Shown one piece after another: positions 34,225 to 43,120 of a stretch of 64,000 nt of DNA. The notes under the pieces are model-generated. The model made no database searches. It was not told the DNA's origin and saw only the letters and a list, made by a program, of their open reading frames with translations. Source of the stretch: Cellulomonas persica (GTDB taxonomy: Bacteria; Actinomycetota; Actinomycetes; Actinomycetales; Cellulomonadaceae); the NCBI RefSeq assembly GCF_007989825.1, contig NZ_BJUA01000004.1, positions 62,001 through 126,000 of the forward strand, written 5' to 3'. The first letter of the stretch is position 1, and every line of letters begins with the position of its first letter. The position numbers were made by a program, and so were the translations under genes.

Positions 34225-36279
34225 ATGACCGCCACCACGGCCGACCGCCGTTCACCCGCACTGTCCGTCCACGAGGACCCGCGCGTCGACGTCGCCGCGC
34301 TGACCGACCAGCTGCTCGGCACCTACGCGCCGCTGCGCCGTGAGGCCCGCGCCGTCGCCGGCAGCCCCGACTTCCACAAGATCGAGGGCCTGTCGATGGC
34401 GGAGCACCGCGAGCGCGTGCTGCACCAGCTCAAGGACCTCGTCGCCCACCACGACGTGCTGCGCGCGTTCCCCACGCGGCTCGGCGGCGCCGACGACCAC
34501 GGCGGCAGCCTGTCGCGGTTCGAGGAGCTCGTCGCGGGTGACCCGTCGCTGCAGATCAAGGCCGGCGTGCAGTGGGGCCTGTTCGCGAGCGCGATCCTGC
34601 ACCTGGGCACCGAGCACCACCACGACACGTTCCTGCCCGACGCGATGTCGGTCGACGTGCCCGGCGCGTTCGCGATGACGGAGACGGGCCACGGCTCGGA
34701 CGTCGCGTCGATCGGCACCACCGCGCAGTACGACCCGGCCACGCAGGAGTTCGTCATCCACACGCCGTTCCGTGCGGCGTGGAAGGACTACCTCGGCAAC
34801 GCGGCGCTGCACGGCACGGCCGCGGTCGTGTTCGCGCAGCTCATCACCGCCCCCGAGGGTGGCCCGCGCGTCAACCACGGCGTGCACGCGTTCTACGTCC
34901 CGCTCCGCGACCCCGCCACCGGCGAGTTCCTGCCGGGCATCGGCGGCGAGGACGACGGGCTCAAGGGCGGGCTCAACGGCATCGACAACGGCCGCCTGCA
35001 CTTCGACCACGTCCGCGTCCCGCGCACGAACCTGCTCAACCGGTACGGCGACGTGGCCCCCGACGGCACGTACTCCTCGCCGATCGCGAGCCCCGGCCGC
35101 CGGTTCTTCACGATGCTCGGCACGCTCGTGCAGGGTCGCGTCTCGCTCGACGGCGCCGCGGTGAACGCGAGCAAGATCGCGCTCGCGATCGCGGTCCGGT
35201 ACGCCGCCGAGCGTCGGCAGTTCGCGGGTGCGGGCGAGGACGAGGTCGTCCTGCTCGACTACCAGCGCCACCAGCGCCGCCTGCTGCCGCTGCTCGCGCA
35301 GACGTACGCGTCCACGTTCGCGCACGAGGAGCTGCTCGCCGCGTTCGACGAGGTCTTCTCCGGCCGCGGGGACACGCCCGAGAACCGCGAGGACCTCGAG
35401 ACGCTCGCCGCCGCGCTCAAGCCCACGTCCACGTGGCACGCGATGACGACGATCCAGGAGTGCCGGGAGGCGTGCGGCGGCGCGGGCTTCCTCGCCGAGA
35501 ACCGGCTCGTCGGGCTGCACCAGGACCTCGACGTCTACGTGACGTTCGAGGGCGACAACACCGTGCTCTACCAGCTCGTCGGCAAGCGGCTCCTCGGTGA
35601 CTACGCCAAGGCGCTCAAGGCCGGCGGCGCGGGTGACGTCGCGCGCTTCGTCGCCGACCGAGCCGTGCACCGCACCCCGCTGGTGCGCGCGGTCCAGACG
35701 ATCGCCGACGTCGGCGACGCGCGTCGTTCCGCGGGTCAGCTGCGCGACGAGGAGACGCAGCGGGAGCTGCTCACCGACCGGGTCGAGGTCATGGTCGCCG
35801 AGCTCGCGGCCGCGCTGCGCCCCGCGACCAAGCTGCCGCCCGCCGAGGCCGCCGCGCTGGTCAACGCCCACCAGCACGAGCTCATCGAGGCCGCCCGCGC
35901 ACACGCCGAGCGCGTGCTGTGGGAGGCGTTCACGCGTGGTGTGCACGCCACCGCCGACCCGGGCACGCGGCAGGTGCTGACCTGGCTGCGCGACCTCTTC
36001 GGGCTCGCCCTCGTCGAGCGCCACCTCGCGTGGTACCTCGTCAACGGCCGTCTGTCCGCGGGCCGTGCACGCACCGTCTCGTCGTACATCGACCGCCTGC
36101 TCGTGCGGCTGCGCCCGCACGCGAAGGACCTCGTCGACGCGTTCGGCTACGGGCCTGAGCACCTGCGTGCACCCATCGCGTCGGGCGCCGAGGCCGTCCG
36201 CCAGGAGGAGGCGCGCGCGCACTACCGCACCGAGCGGGCGGCGGGCCGTCTGCCGATCCCGGAGAAGCACGTGCGCTGA
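34225..36279 (+). CDS. Acyl-CoA dehydrogenase/oxidase family protein (ACOX-like)
   Basis: The 684-residue protein is longer than FadE enzymes and has the four-domain acyl-CoA oxidase layout. Flavin/substrate motifs include FAMTETGHGSDVASIGTTAQYD, GGLNGIDNGRLHFDHVRVPRTNLLNRYG, ECREACGGAGFLAENRL near the catalytic region, and YVTFEGDNTVLYQLVGKRLL. The last 200 residues have the ACOX C-terminal helical domain. It introduces the 2,3 double bond in acyl-CoA. Direct transfer to oxygen versus ETF cannot be decided from sequence. It is downstream of the TetR gene in one operon. Confidence 0.9.
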   Translation: MTATTADRRSPALSVHEDPRVDVAALTDQLLGTYAPLRREARAVAGSPDFHKIEGLSMAEHRERVLHQLKDLVAHHDVLRAFPTRLGGADDHGGSLSRFEELVAGDPSLQIKAGVQWGLFASAILHLGTEHHHDTFLPDAMSVDVPGAFAMTETGHGSDVASIGTTAQYDPATQEFVIHTPFRAAWKDYLGNAALHGTAAVVFAQLITAPEGGPRVNHGVHAFYVPLRDPATGEFLPGIGGEDDGLKGGLNGIDNGRLHFDHVRVPRTNLLNRYGDVAPDGTYSSPIASPGRRFFTMLGTLVQGRVSLDGAAVNASKIALAIAVRYAAERRQFAGAGEDEVVLLDYQRHQRRLLPLLAQTYASTFAHEELLAAFDEVFSGRGDTPENREDLETLAAALKPTSTWHAMTTIQECREACGGAGFLAENRLVGLHQDLDVYVTFEGDNTVLYQLVGKRLLGDYAKALKAGGAGDVARFVADRAVHRTPLVRAVQTIADVGDARRSAGQLRDEETQRELLTDRVEVMVAELAAALRPATKLPPAEAAALVNAHQHELIEAARAHAERVLWEAFTRGVHATADPGTRQVLTWLRDLFGLALVERHLAWYLVNGRLSAGRARTVSSYIDRLLVRLRPHAKDLVDAFGYGPEHLRAPIASGAEAVRQEEARAHYRTERAAGRLPIPEKHVR

Positions 36280-36437
36280 CGGCCGCACGGATCCGCCGAC
36301 GGCCAGGGTGCAGGCACTCTCCTCCGCCCTAACCGTCGGTGCGCCCGCACCCTGCCCTGACGTGCCGCATCTGCCTGCGCGCGGCAGGATGACGCGCAAG
36401 GGGGCGGCGCGGGACCGCCCGGACCACTGGAGGTCCG

Positions 36438-36674
36438 ATGTCCACGGGAGCGCAACCGGCCGAGCGCAGGCCCGTCCCCTGGCGGCTGGTCCTCGGGGTC
36501 GTCGTGCTCGCGGCGGCGCTCGTGCTGATCTTCCAGAACGCCGACGAGTACACCGTCCACCTGTTCTGGGCGACGGTCACCATGCCGCTGTGGGTCCTGC
36601 TCGCGATCACGTTCGTGCTCGGACTCGTCGTCGGCTGGATGCTCAAGACCCGCCGCGCCCGGCGCAAGGGCTGA
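36438..36674 (+). CDS. LapA/DUF1049 small membrane protein
   Basis: The 78-residue protein has two membrane segments (about residues 16-34 and 48-66) joined by FQNADEYTVHLFWATVTMPLW, the LapA/DUF1049 signature. A basic tail RRARRKG is cytosolic. GGAGG lies 5 nt before the ATG. Family members relate to lipopolysaccharide assembly in Gram-negatives; the role in Actinobacteria is unknown. DUF1361 follows 34 bp later. Confidence 0.88.
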   Translation: MSTGAQPAERRPVPWRLVLGVVVLAAALVLIFQNADEYTVHLFWATVTMPLWVLLAITFVLGLVVGWMLKTRRARRKG

Positions 36675-36708
36675 CCGCCGCGACCGTGGGTGACGGGACG
36701 GACCTCGC

Positions 36709-37419
36709 GTGCTGACCAGCCTGGTGGTCGGCGCGGTGCTGATGAACGCCCTCGCGCTCGCGCTGGTGCTCGCGCGCGGGCCCGCGTTCGGCACGCGCGT
36801 CTACCGCCCGATGCTGCTCAACCTGGCGCTGTCGGTCGCGCCGCTCGTGCTGCTGGGCGTGGTCGCGCTCGTCTGGGTGCTGCTGCTGCACGAGGGCTGG
36901 ACCGCCGTCGGGTACGTGGTGCTCGCCGTGGGTGCGGTCGTCTGGCTGCTCCTGCTCCCGAACGCGGCCTACCTCATCACCGAGCTCAACCTCAGCCACC
37001 GCCAGCCGCACGAGCGCGTGCCGCTCTGGTACGACGTCCTGCTCGTGCTGGTCCTGGCCATGTCCGGCGTGCTCAACACCGTGCTCAACGTGTTCGTCGT
37101 GCAGCTCGAGTGGGTGCTCGTGACCTCGGGCGACGACGCCCGGGCGCTCGCGGACCGCGGCTCGGTCGCGCTCTGCGTCGGGATCCTGCTGCTCGTCGGG
37201 TTCGGCATCTACCTCGGCCGCGACGTGCGCCTCAACTCGTGGGACGTGCGGCACCCGTCGTCACTGGTCCGCAAGGTCGTCCGGCACGTGCGCCAGCCGG
37301 GCGGGCTCGCGGGCATGGTGTGGTTCACGCTGCTGACCGCGCTGTTCCTGGGGCTGATGTACCTCGTGGTCATCGGCCCGGTGATCCGCGGGCTCGTGCT
37401 GATCGAGCAGGCCCGCTGA
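36709..37419 (+). CDS. DUF1361 integral membrane protein
   Basis: The 236-residue protein has about six to seven membrane segments. The DUF1361 signature WLLLLPNAAYLITELNLSH lies near residue 78, with LWYDVLLVLVLAMSG after it and GIYLGRDVRLNSWD near residue 165. Function is unknown. A GTG start (36709) in a purine-rich context is chosen; no other start fits. It shares orientation with LapA and probably an operon. Confidence 0.88.
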   Translation: MLTSLVVGAVLMNALALALVLARGPAFGTRVYRPMLLNLALSVAPLVLLGVVALVWVLLLHEGWTAVGYVVLAVGAVVWLLLLPNAAYLITELNLSHRQPHERVPLWYDVLLVLVLAMSGVLNTVLNVFVVQLEWVLVTSGDDARALADRGSVALCVGILLLVGFGIYLGRDVRLNSWDVRHPSSLVRKVVRHVRQPGGLAGMVWFTLLTALFLGLMYLVVIGPVIRGLVLIEQAR

Positions 37420-37443
37420 CCCTCCGGTCCGCGCAGTGCCTGG

Positions 37444-38289
37444 TCAGGTGGGGTTGCAGCGCGCAGCGATCATCTCGAAAGGGTCCACGTCCGGGCGCCA
37501 CGGCTCGAGGTTCCACGTGGCCTTCGAGCGTGCGCCGAGCTGGTGGCACGCGAGCTGCTGGAGCATGGTCGGCGACCCCGCCTCCGCGTCCGCCGCCGCG
37601 AGCTGCGCGGCCGCGAGCTCCTCGGCGGCGCGCCCGCCGGCGCGCGTCCAGTCGGCCGGCGTCACCGCGAGGGAGCGGCCGCCCTCGCGCTCGCCCCACA
37701 CGAGGTCCAGGATCGAGCGTCCCGTGAACCACAGGCTCGTCGGCTCGTCCTGCGGGACCAGCACGGCGGCCTCGCCGCGGGCCTCGAGCCTGCCCGACGG
37801 GTCGGCGCGCAGACCCGCGACCGGGACGTCGCCGTCGAGCACGAGCGCGGTCCCGTCGCCCAGCACGGCGAGCCGCAGCGGAGCGGGCGCCGCGACGACG
37901 AGCGTGCGCGCGGGGGTGGGAGGGGCCGCCTCGGTGGAGCCCGTGTCGCGGCGTTCGCCGCTCGCCGCAGTGCTCGGCGTCGGCGCGATGTCGACGCGGA
38001 CGCTGCTGTCGTCCAGCACACGCGGCGTGCTCGCGGCCAGCACGCGCAGCGCCACACCGTGCGACGTGATGACGACGCCCTCGCGCAGCGCCATGGCGGC
38101 CAGATCTGCCGAGGCGTCCGGCTCGCTCGGCGACGCGGCGGCGCTCGCGGTGGCGCCTGCGCTCGCGTCCGCGCTCGAGCTCTGCGTCCCCGGCGTCGCC
38201 GGACCGGTGCTGCAGCCACCCGCCGCGAGGGCGAGCAGCGCGACGGCGCTCGCCGCACGCAGGCGGAGGTCGCAGCAGGGCGCGGGCAT
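37444..38289 (-). CDS. Lipoprotein with DUF2599-like C-terminus
   Basis: The 281-residue protein has a lipoprotein signal (about residues 8-26) with lipobox LAAGGC. A low-complexity Ala/Ser/Thr region follows, then two beta-rich segments. The C-terminus reads QLACHQLGARSKATWNLEPWRPDVDPFEMIAARCNPT, which matches the DUF2599 pattern with paired cysteines. Surface-anchored via lipidation; function unknown. A longer upstream start (38352) would bury the signal peptide and is rejected. Confidence 0.78.
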   Translation of the reverse strand: MPAPCCDLRLRAASAVALLALAAGGCSTGPATPGTQSSSADASAGATASAAASPSEPDASADLAAMALREGVVITSHGVALRVLAASTPRVLDDSSVRVDIAPTPSTAASGERRDTGSTEAAPPTPARTLVVAAPAPLRLAVLGDGTALVLDGDVPVAGLRADPSGRLEARGEAAVLVPQDEPTSLWFTGRSILDLVWGEREGGRSLAVTPADWTRAGGRAAEELAAAQLAAADAEAGSPTMLQQLACHQLGARSKATWNLEPWRPDVDPFEMIAARCNPT

Positions 38290-38446
38290 GCGCCGACGGT
38301 AGCCGAGCCACGGGAGGCGACTCGCTGGCGATGTCGACCTGGCGCTCGTCACGATGCGTTGCGCGGGAACGGCCAGGAGAAGGATCCTGCAATGTGGCCA
38401 GTATCTGGGCTAGTCGTAGGCCATTTTTCGGATTACCATCGCACGC

Positions 38447-38722
38447 ATGCGGACCGTTGCACTGAGTGAGGCGAAGGACAAGTTGTCGGCGCTCGTCGAC
38501 GAGGCCGACCGCACCCACGAGATCATCCAGATCACGAAGCACGGTCGCGGCGCGGCAGTGCTGATGTCTGCCGACGACCTGGACTCCTTGCACGAGACGC
38601 TCTTCTGGCTCTCGCAGCCAGGCGTGCGTGAGGACGTCGCCGCTGCGCGCCAGGCGACGGCCGACGGCGCGACGACGGCCGGTGAGGATCTGCGCGCCCG
38701 GTTCGGCCTGCCGTCCCTGTGA
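38447..38722 (+). CDS. Type II antitoxin (Phd/YefM family)
   Basis: The 91-residue protein starts MRTVALSEAKDKLSALVDEADRTHEIIQITKHGRGAAVLMSADDLDSLHETL, the Phd/YefM DNA-binding fold, followed by a toxin-wrapping tail. It overlaps the RelE-like gene by 4 bp (GTGA). TACCAT lies 7 nt before the ATG (leaderless). Such antitoxins repress their own promoter with the toxin as co-repressor. The region upstream (38390-38446) is AT-rich for this genome. Confidence 0.92.
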   Translation: MRTVALSEAKDKLSALVDEADRTHEIIQITKHGRGAAVLMSADDLDSLHETLFWLSQPGVREDVAAARQATADGATTAGEDLRARFGLPSL

Positions 38723-38994
38723 GCGAGGCCGCCGAACCGTGGCGGGTGCAGGTCGCGCCGAGCGCGGTGCGTTCGCTCGAACGCCTGCCCCCGCGGGTCG
38801 CACAGGCCGTCGTGGAGTTCGTGACGCTGACGCTCCCCGCCAACCCCGAACGCATGTCCAAGCCGCTGCGCTACGAGCTGGATGGGCTGCGCTCGGCGCG
38901 GCGCGGCGACTACCGCGTCCTGTTCACCCTGGACCCCGACGTCCGCACGCTCCTGGTGGTGCGGATCTCGCACCGGGCGGACGCGTACCGCTGA
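38719..38994 (+). CDS. RelE/ParE-superfamily toxin
   Basis: The 91-residue protein has the RelE fold pattern: WRVQVAPSAVRSLERLPPRVAQAVVEFV, NPERMSKPLRYELDGLRSARRGDYRVLFTLD and VVRISHRADAYR. The basic residues of the mRNA-interferase site (R in LRSARRGDYR; terminal HRADAYR) are present, so the toxin looks intact. It cleaves mRNA on the ribosome in known homologues. Translational coupling to the antitoxin supports a functional pair. Confidence 0.92.
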   Translation: MSEAAEPWRVQVAPSAVRSLERLPPRVAQAVVEFVTLTLPANPERMSKPLRYELDGLRSARRGDYRVLFTLDPDVRTLLVVRISHRADAYR

Positions 38995-39035
38995 CGAGCG
39001 AGCGCGCAGGCGGCGCGGACGTCGCTCGTGACGCG

Positions 39036-39084
39036 CACGAGCCCGACGAGCGGAGCCGTGAGACTCGAGCTCGTCGGGCTCGTG
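39036..39084 (+). terminator. Hairpin after the toxin-antitoxin pair
   Basis: A perfect 15-bp stem (CACGAGCCCGACGAG at 39036-39050, complement at 39070-39084) with a 19-nt loop lies 42 bp after the toxin stop. Confidence 0.7.
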
Positions 39085-39147
39085 ACCGGGCGCGAACGAG
39101 GAGGGGACGCCCGGGCTCGGAGCTCGAACGGGGAAGCTCCGAGCACA

Positions 39148-39200
39148 CGGCCGGACGTGGTGCTGATCGGGTGCGGGCCTGATCAGCACCCGTCCGGCCG
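39148..39200. terminator. Long hairpin between toxin-antitoxin pair and LAxTG gene
   Basis: CGGCCGGACG-T-GGTGCTGATC (39148-39168) pairs with GATCAGCACC-CGTCCGGCCG (39181-39200), giving 20 bp with one bulged T and a 12-nt loop. It sits between convergent genes and can act as terminator for the minus-strand surface protein as well as the plus-strand pair. The 255 bp between the convergent genes hold no coding sequence. Confidence 0.7.
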
Positions 39201-39249
39201 AGCGCAGGCCGACCGGTGACCGGTCGACCTGCCGCTCAGTGGTCGCGGG

Positions 39250-40191
39250 TCAGACGCGGTGCGCGGGGACGTGGCGGCGACGCACGTGGATCACCCGCAG
39301 CACCACCCCGGCGACGAGCGCCGTCAGCGCGAGCACGAGCCCGGGCAGGACGCCGTCGCTGCCGGTCACGGCGAGCGGCGGTTCGTCGTCGTCACCGTCG
39401 ACGAGCACCTCCGACGGGATGCTCGGCGTCGGGCTCGGTGTGGGTCCGGCGACCTCCTCGTCGTCGTCACCGGGCTGCGACGGCTCGGGGGACGGGACCG
39501 GCGTCTCCTCGTCCGACGGCTGGCCGGGCGCGGAGGGCTCGGGGGCGGGCGTCGTGGGCTCGGGCGTGGTCGGCTCCGGCGCGGGTGTCGTCGGCTCGGG
39601 TGTGGTCGGCTCCGGCGCGGGCGTGGTCGGCTCGGGCGACGGCGTCTCGACGGGCCCGGGCGGAGTCGGCGTGGGCGTCGGGCTCGGCGGCTGCGTCGGC
39701 GCGGGGTGCGACGGCGTCGGCTTCGGCGTCGGCGGGTACGGGTTGGGCTTCGTCGTCGGCGAGGGCGACGGGCTGGGCGAGGGCGACGGCGGGTACGGGT
39801 TCGGCTTGCACGTCGTGTGGCAGACCGGCTTCTGCCCGCCCTCGCCGAAGTGCTCGTCGTACCCGCTGACCTGGACCCATTCGATGCACGAGCCCTGCGG
39901 GACGCCGATCGTCTGCCAGCGCACGCTGTGCTGCCCGACGAGCGCGACGCTCGAGCGGCCGGGCTCCACGTGGATGTTCGCGTACCCGGTGCGGCCCTGG
40001 TGCGTGTAGCGCACGTTGACGTGGTCGTGGACCTGGAACGAGTCACCGGCGGGCAGGGTGAGGGCGTCCGCGGAGACGTCGTAGGGGACAGGGGCGTCCG
40101 ACCCGCCCGCGGAGGCGCCCGCGGCGCTCGCGAGCAGCAACAGGCCGGACAGGGCGGGAACGGCAGCGACAGCGACGGCGCGGCGGAGCAT
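39250..40191 (-). CDS. Sortase-anchored surface protein with LAVTG signal and Pro/Thr repeats
   Basis: The 313-residue protein has a signal peptide (about residues 1-28), a 100-residue N-terminal domain with Cys pairs ([14 protein letters not shown]), then a Pro/Ser/Thr-rich stalk (about 125-245) with [12 protein letters not shown] repeats. It ends with LAVTG, a hydrophobic segment ([15 protein letters not shown]) and a basic tail. LAxTG is the class E sortase signal of Actinobacteria. The N-terminal domain family is not recognised. The ATG at 40191 follows a GAGG Shine-Dalgarno. Confidence 0.88.
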   Translation of the reverse strand: MLRRAVAVAAVPALSGLLLLASAAGASAGGSDAPVPYDVSADALTLPAGDSFQVHDHVNVRYTHQGRTGYANIHVEPGRSSVALVGQHSVRWQTIGVPQGSCIEWVQVSGYDEHFGEGGQKPVCHTTCKPNPYPPSPSPSPSPSPTTKPNPYPPTPKPTPSHPAPTQPPSPTPTPTPPGPVETPSPEPTTPAPEPTTPEPTTPAPEPTTPEPTTPAPEPSAPGQPSDEETPVPSPEPSQPGDDDEEVAGPTPSPTPSIPSEVLVDGDDDEPPLAVTGSDGVLPGLVLALTALVAGVVLRVIHVRRRHVPAHRV

Positions 40192-40642
40192 CGGACCTCG
40201 AATCCTCGACAAAGCAGACCAAACGGACATCCAGCCGCGCCAGACTGTAGGGCTGAGCAGGCAAAACGCACAATTGCCCCATCGGCGTGTCGGGTGCGAA
40301 ACGCCGTACGGGCCGGGGTGGTCACCCGATGGGTGCAAGACACGTGTCACCCGGTCGCGTGAGCGGCCCAGGGCGCGAGGTCGCCGCCGCACTGGACGCG
40401 CGTCCGGATCGCTCGGGGCCGGGCTCCTGCGACGAGGGTCGCGGAGGCCTCGACCGCAGGCTGCGGCGTGGTGCGACGCGAGGTGCGCGCACGGGCGTCG
40501 GCGGCCCGGCCGACGTGCCTGCGCCGGTCTGGACACCGGCCCGGGGGCTCGTCGGGCGTCGCTATCCTGGGGGCGTCCTCCGACGACGGCCGTGCCCTGC
40601 CGACCAGCGCAGGCCGCGAGCGATCTCGCCCCAAGGGAACCG
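40192..40642. other. Divergent intergenic region between surface protein and purL
   Basis: This 451-bp gap holds no convincing gene. It carries the minus-strand promoter of the LAxTG gene near 40244-40273 and a TATCCT -10 box for purL at 40563-40568. Short AT-richer stretches (40200-40280) are consistent with promoter DNA. I see no known purine riboswitch. Confidence 0.6.
40244..40273 (-). promoter_or_regulatory. Promoter of the LAxTG surface protein
   Basis: On the minus strand TTGTGC (40268-40273), an 18-bp spacer and TACAGT (40244-40249) form a good -35/-10 pair. The predicted 5' UTR is about 45 nt. Confidence 0.5.
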
Positions 40643-42988
40643 ATGACCTCCGCACCCGCGCGCCCCAGCAGCGACCAGCACTACGACACGGTCGAGGACG
40701 CCGCCGCGACCCCCGACCTCGCGCAGCCCTACGCCGAGCTCGGGCTCAAGCCCGACGAGTACCAGCGCATCCGCGACATCCTCGGCCGCCGGCCCACCGC
40801 CGCCGAGCTCGCGATGTACTCGGTGATGTGGTCGGAGCACTGCTCCTACAAGTCCTCCAAGACGCACCTGCGCCAGTTCGGCGACAAGACGACGCCGGCC
40901 ATGAAGGAGCACCTGCTCGTCGGCATCGGCGAGAACGCGGGGGTCGTCGACATCGGCGACGGCTGGGCGGTGACGTTCAAGGTCGAGTCGCACAACCACC
41001 CGTCGTACGTCGAGCCGTACCAGGGTGCGGCCACGGGCGTCGGCGGCATCGTGCGCGACATCATCTCGATGGGTGCCCGTCCCGTCGCGGTCATGGACCA
41101 GCTGCGGTTCGGCGCGGTCGACCACCCCGACACCGCGCGCGTCGTGCACGGCGTGGTCGCGGGCGTCGGCGGCTACGGCAACTCGCTCGGCCTGCCGAAC
41201 ATCGGCGGCGAGCTCGTGTTCGACGCGAGCTACCAGGGCAACCCCCTGGTCAACGCCCTGTGCCTGGGCGTGCTGCGGCACGAGGACATCCACCTCGCGA
41301 ACGCGTCCGGCGCGGGTAACAAGGTCGTCCTGTTCGGCGCGCGCACGGGTGGCGACGGCATCGGCGGGGCCTCGATCCTCGCGAGCGAGACGTTCGACGA
41401 CACCAAGCCGTCCAAGCGCCCGTCGGTGCAGGTCGGCGACCCGTTCATGGAGAAGGTGCTCATCGAGTGCTGCCTCGAGCTGTACGCCGCGCGCGTCGTC
41501 GAGGGCATCCAGGACCTGGGTGCGGCCGGCATCTCCTGCGCGACGAGCGAGCTCGCCTCGAACGGTGACGGCGGCATGCACGTCGACCTCGAGAACGTGC
41601 TGCTGCGCGACCCCACGCTCACGGCGGGCGAGATCCTCATGTCCGAGTCGCAGGAGCGCATGATGGCGGTCGTCACGCCCGCCAAGCTGGAGGAGTTCCT
41701 CGCGATCACCTCGAAGTGGGACGTCGAGACCGCGATCATCGGCGAGGTCACGGGCACGGGGCGCCTGACGATCGACCACCACGGCCACCGGATCGTCGAC
41801 GTCGACCCCAAGACCGTCGCGCACGAGGGTCCGGTGTACGACCGTCCGTACGCGCGCCCCGCGTGGCAGGACGGCCTGAACGCGGACACGTCCGCGTCGC
41901 TCGCGCGTCCGACGAGCCCCGACGAGCTGCGCGCGACCGCGCTGCGGCTTCTCGGCTCGCCGAACCTCGCGTCCAAGGAGTGGGTGACCCAGCAGTACGA
42001 CCGCTTCGTGCAGGGCAACACCGCGCTCGCCCAGCCCGACGACTCGGGCGTCGTCCGGGTCGACGAGGCCACCGGCTTGGGCGTCGCGCTCGCGACCGAC
42101 GCGAACGGCCGCTACGGCAAGCTCGACCCGTACACGGGTGCGCAGCTCGCGCTCGCGGAGGCGTACCGCAACGTCGCGACGACCGGCGCGCGCCCGCTCG
42201 CCGTCACCGACTGCCTCAACTTCGGCAGCCCCGAGCACCCCGACTCGATGTGGCAGCTCGTCGAGGCGATCCGCGGCCTGGCCGACGCGTGCCAGGTGCT
42301 CGAGGTCCCGGTGACCGGCGGCAACGTCTCGCTCTACAACGGCACGGGCGAGCCCGGCAAGATCGACTCGGCCATCCACCCGACGCCCGTCGTCGGTGTG
42401 CTGGGCGTGCTCGACGACGTCGCGGACGCGGTGGCGTCGGGCTGGACGGCCCCGGGCGTGGCCGTGTACCTGCTGGGCACGACGCGCGCCGAGCTCGACG
42501 GCTCCGCGTGGGCGGACGTCGAGCACGGGCACCTCGGTGGCCTGCCGCCGGCGGTCGACCTCGCGGCCGAGCGTGCGCTCGCGGCGGTGCTGCAGAACGC
42601 GTCGCGCGACGGCCTGGTCGACGCGGCGCACGACCTGTCGGAGGGCGGCCTCGTGCAGGCGCTCCTGGAGTCGTCGCTGCGGTTCGGCGTGGGGGCGCGC
42701 GTGTCGCTCGACGCGCTGTGCGAGCGCGACGGCGTGACGCCGTTCGAGGCGCTGTTCTCGGAGTCCACGGCGCGCGCGCTCGTCGCGGTGCCGCGCTCGG
42801 AGGAGGTGCGCTTCGCGGACCTGTGCGTCGCGCGCGGCGTGCCGGCGCTCAAGCTGGGCCAGACGGCCGAGGTCGCGTCCGACGACGAGGAGGCGGGCCC
42901 CGCGCTCGAGGTCGAGGGTCTGTTCACGATCCCGCTGGCCGAGGCCCGCGAGGTGTTCGAGGCGACGCTCCCGCGCCACTTCGGCTGA
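40643..42988 (+). CDS. purL: Phosphoribosylformylglycinamidine synthase subunit PurL (small type)
   Basis: The 781-residue synthetase works with PurQ and PurS. Motifs include [59 protein letters not shown] and [15 protein letters not shown]. The ATG at 40643 has AAGGGA upstream. It is separated from purSQ by 19 kb. Downstream, nhaA starts 132 bp later behind its own leader. Confidence 0.96.
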   Translation: MTSAPARPSSDQHYDTVEDAAATPDLAQPYAELGLKPDEYQRIRDILGRRPTAAELAMYSVMWSEHCSYKSSKTHLRQFGDKTTPAMKEHLLVGIGENAGVVDIGDGWAVTFKVESHNHPSYVEPYQGAATGVGGIVRDIISMGARPVAVMDQLRFGAVDHPDTARVVHGVVAGVGGYGNSLGLPNIGGELVFDASYQGNPLVNALCLGVLRHEDIHLANASGAGNKVVLFGARTGGDGIGGASILASETFDDTKPSKRPSVQVGDPFMEKVLIECCLELYAARVVEGIQDLGAAGISCATSELASNGDGGMHVDLENVLLRDPTLTAGEILMSESQERMMAVVTPAKLEEFLAITSKWDVETAIIGEVTGTGRLTIDHHGHRIVDVDPKTVAHEGPVYDRPYARPAWQDGLNADTSASLARPTSPDELRATALRLLGSPNLASKEWVTQQYDRFVQGNTALAQPDDSGVVRVDEATGLGVALATDANGRYGKLDPYTGAQLALAEAYRNVATTGARPLAVTDCLNFGSPEHPDSMWQLVEAIRGLADACQVLEVPVTGGNVSLYNGTGEPGKIDSAIHPTPVVGVLGVLDDVADAVASGWTAPGVAVYLLGTTRAELDGSAWADVEHGHLGGLPPAVDLAAERALAAVLQNASRDGLVDAAHDLSEGGLVQALLESSLRFGVGARVSLDALCERDGVTPFEALFSESTARALVAVPRSEEVRFADLCVARGVPALKLGQTAEVASDDEEAGPALEVEGLFTIPLAEAREVFEATLPRHFG

Positions 42989-43037
42989 CACCTCGGGCGC
43001 CCGGGGCGCCTGCGGCACCGAGCCAGCTCGGCGGCGT

Positions 43038-43085
43038 CGACCAGACGCCCTACGATGGGCGCTGGAGTGCCGGGAAGTCTGGTCG
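43038..43085 (+). promoter_or_regulatory. Structured leader upstream of nhaA (candidate riboswitch-like element)
   Basis: CGACCAGAC (43038-43046) is complementary to GTCTGGTCG (43077-43085). The second strand lies inside a GCCGGGAAGTCTGGTCGGC hairpin, so the two pairings may alternate or form a pseudoknot. A TACGAT -10-like box (43051-43056) lies inside the loop, which complicates the RNA model. Known nhaA genes can carry Na+/Li+-sensing leaders (nhaA-I motif); whether this is one needs a covariance search. Confidence 0.35.
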
Positions 43086-43120
43086 GCGTCATCGTCGTCG
43101 ACCCGTGAGGACCCTCGCGC

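Noticed and set aside
30484-34322. A 1280-residue minus-strand frame through the reductase, thiolase and TetR genes
   Set aside because: Only its last 464 codons are the FabG4-type gene. The upstream part is an out-of-frame Arg-rich reading of the thiolase and the antisense of the TetR gene.
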